Positions 62,606-64,000 of a stretch of 64,000 bases of DNA are shown here, piece by piece (positions within the stretch are counted from its first letter, which is position 1; each line of letters opens with the position of its first letter). Both the position numbers and the translations under genes were made by a program. Location of the stretch: positions 1,302,001-1,366,000 of the forward strand of contig NZ_FOZE01000002.1 of NCBI RefSeq assembly GCF_900113225.1, given 5' to 3'. The DNA comes from Mitsuaria sp. PDC51 (GTDB lineage: Bacteria; Pseudomonadota; Gammaproteobacteria; Burkholderiales; Burkholderiaceae_C). Under the pieces are notes generated by a model. That model did no database searches. It had not been told where the DNA came from and saw nothing but the letters and a program-made list of their open reading frames with translations.

Positions 62606-63270
62606 GCGCCACTCCTTGGACCCGCCAGCCGGCCCGCCACCAGCAGCACCGCGACGCAGGTCAGCGACACGATCAGCACCAGCAGGTTGGCGGTGTCGTC
62701 CTGCCCGGCCTGCACCGCCTCATACACCGCCACGGACAGCGTCTGCGTCTTGCCCGGGATGCTGCCCGCGACCATCAGCGTCGCGCCGAACTCGCCCAGC
62801 GCGCGGGCGAAGGCCAGCAGCACGCCGGCCAGCACGCCGCGCCAGGCCATCGGCAGCGTCACGCGGAAGAACAGCGCCCACTCGCCCAGGCCGAGCACGC
62901 GGGCGGCGCGCTCGAGCTGCGGATCCACGCCCTCGAAGGCCGCGCGGGCCGACTTCATCACCAGTGGGAACGCCACGATCGTCGCCGCGATCACCGCGCC
63001 CTGCCAGGTGAAGATCAGGTTGATGCCGAAGCTCTCCCACAGCCAGGCGCCCAGCCAGCCGCGCTTGCCGATGATCACCAGCAGGTAGTAGCCCAGCACC
63101 GTCGGCGGCAGCACCATCGGCAGCGTCAGCACCGCGTCCAGCAGTTCTCGTCCCGGGAAGCGGAAGCGCGCCAGCGCGAAGCCGGTCCCCACGCCCAGCA
63201 GCAGGTTCAGCGCGGTCGCCCAGCCGGCGACTTTCAGCGACAGCGCGAGCGCGATCCAGGCGGGTTCCAC
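62602..63270 (-). CDS. modB: Molybdate ABC transporter permease
   Basis: A 222-residue permease with five or six membrane helices. LDAVLTLPMVLPPTVLGYYLLVIIG is the hallmark ModB segment. The EAA-like loop is AARVLGLGEWALFFRVTLPM. It follows modA by 21 bp and overlaps modC by 4 bp. The pair ModBC imports molybdate (or tungstate) bound by ModA. The ATG at 63270 gives a normal N-terminus, with the first helix from LALSLKVAGWATALNLLLG. Confidence 0.93.
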   Translation of the reverse strand: MEPAWIALALSLKVAGWATALNLLLGVGTGFALARFRFPGRELLDAVLTLPMVLPPTVLGYYLLVIIGKRGWLGAWLWESFGINLIFTWQGAVIAATIVAFPLVMKSARAAFEGVDPQLERAARVLGLGEWALFFRVTLPMAWRGVLAGVLLAFARALGEFGATLMVAGSIPGKTQTLSVAVYEAVQAGQDDTANLLVLIVSLTCVAVLLVAGRLAGPRSGA

Positions 63271-63291
63271 GTGCGCTGCGCTCCCGGCCGA

Positions 63292-64000
63292 TCAGGGCTT
63301 CTGGAAGCCGTGCCGGGCGAGCACCGCCTGGCCGGCCGCCGAGGTGACGAAGTCCAGGAAGCGCTTGCCGCCCTCGGCATTCGCGCCGCCGGAGGTCACG
63401 GCGATCGGGTAGGAAATCGGCGCTGGGGTCGGCACGCCGAACAGGACGCGCACCTTGTCCTTGAACACCAGCGCGTCGGTCATGTAGACGAAGCCGGCCT
63501 CGGTCTCGCCGCGCGACACGTAGTCCAGCGCCTGCCGCACGTTCTGCGCGAAGACCGCCTTGGGCTCGATGGCCGACCACAGCCCGGCCTGCTCCAGGGC
63601 GGCCTTGGCGTAGCGGCCGGCGGGCACGCCCTCGGGCCGCCCGACCGCGACGCGCTTCACGGCGGACTGCTGCAGGTCGGAAAGGGTCTTCAGCGCCACG
63701 CCGCCTTCCGCAGGCGTGATCACCACGAGTGCGTTGCTGACGAAGTTGCGCCGCGTGCCTTCGACCAGCAGCTTCTGTTGCTGGGCCTTGTCCATCGTCT
63801 CCTGGTCGGCGGAGGCGAAGACGTCGACTGGCGCGCCCTTGGCGATCTGGGCGAGGAGTGCGTCCGATGCGGCGAAGTTGAACTGGAGCTTCGTGCCCGG
63901 ATGCGCGGCCTCGAAGGCTGGTGCCAGTTCCCTGAACGCGTTGGTCAGGCTGGCGGCTGCGGAGACGGTGATCTCGGCCGCCTGCGCCAGGCCCGAGGCC
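63292..64000 (-). CDS. modA: Molybdate-binding protein (5' end beyond the window)
   Basis: About 236 codons are visible, open to the right edge. The visible N-terminal part reads AAEITVSAAASLTNAF, then KLQFNFAASDALLAQI, GAPVDVFASAD, all typical of ModA, where the Ser residues contact the oxyanion. The C-terminal lobe has ETEAGFVYMTDALVF with the ligand-contacting Tyr region. The signal peptide, seen only as ASGLAQ, is mostly outside. It is the first visible gene of the leftward modABC-patatin group; no operator can be judged because its upstream region is outside. Confidence 0.92.
   Translation of the reverse strand, partial: ASGLAQAAEITVSAAASLTNAFRELAPAFEAAHPGTKLQFNFAASDALLAQIAKGAPVDVFASADQETMDKAQQQKLLVEGTRRNFVSNALVVITPAEGGVALKTLSDLQQSAVKRVAVGRPEGVPAGRYAKAALEQAGLWSAIEPKAVFAQNVRQALDYVSRGETEAGFVYMTDALVFKDKVRVLFGVPTPAPISYPIAVTSGGANAEGGKRFLDFVTSAAGQAVLARHGFQKP

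Noticed and set aside
1-64000. CRISPR array, rRNA operon, insertion sequence or prophage
   Set aside because: No regularly spaced direct repeats, rRNA sequence, transposase or phage structural genes were seen on reading through both strands.

Overview
The window is a contiguous piece of a chromosome with very high G+C (roughly 70% by eye). Gene content and order (lplT and alr divergent, then arfB, radA and ilvE), the abundance of TonB receptors, a PEP-CTERM remnant and a tRNA-Arg(CCG) suggest a betaproteobacterium of the order Burkholderiales, probably near Roseateles/Mitsuaria/Pelomonas. That placement is inference from family knowledge, since no database was searched. There is no rRNA, CRISPR array, insertion sequence or recognisable prophage.

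Left part (1-3766): an edge-truncated secreted protein, a MATE exporter, a small unknown protein and outer-membrane phospholipase A (pldA).

Peptidoglycan island (about 3868-27180, with an extension to 36136): this is the most striking region. In order it has a lipoprotein with a YkuD-like HG/SDGC motif, murQ, an AmpG-like permease, a NagX-like membrane acyltransferase, a DigH-like glycosidase (GHL10), an Oar-like TonB receptor, a BadF-family amino-sugar kinase, amiD, dppBCDF, a RelBE-type toxin-antitoxin pair, dppA, a LysR regulator, D-Ala-D-Ala dipeptidase (ddpX), an LD-carboxypeptidase with an export signal, a convergent PBP4-type dacB and a second TonB receptor. After a decayed HigBA-like module come a second, cytoplasmic-type ldcA, a class-A beta-lactamase-like serine hydrolase, dadA and tyrB. 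Together these could strip peptides from glycan strands, cut the denuded strands, import sugars and peptides, phosphorylate and etherolyse MurNAc, split the peptides, and oxidise the released D-alanine. Each family is recognisable. The reading of the whole as one recycling or scavenging programme is inference.

Middle (36277-48538): a PaaI-type thioesterase, an M20 glutamate carboxypeptidase-like enzyme, a BON protein, a DUF2332 protein, glutathione peroxidase, two EamA exporters, an SGNH hydrolase, lplT, alr, arfB, a HExxH protein, a broken PEP-CTERM gene and a LysE exporter. REP-like hairpins lie near 34.8 kb and 42.7 kb.

Right part (48701-64000): a sodium:solute symporter, radA preceded by a cluster of DnaA-box-like words, an ABM-domain protein, ilvE, a zf-CHCC protein, a SnoaL-like protein, a YheT-type hydrolase, a membrane-anchored cytochrome c, tRNA-Arg(CCG), an SDR protein, a chemoreceptor, and a leftward modA-modB-modC-patatin operon running off the right edge.

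Long open frames on the opposite strand of most genes are GC-driven shadows and are not annotated. Several genes have a GACAAT, TAGAAT or similar -10-like hexamer only 8-10 nt before the start codon, which suggests very short or absent 5' leaders.
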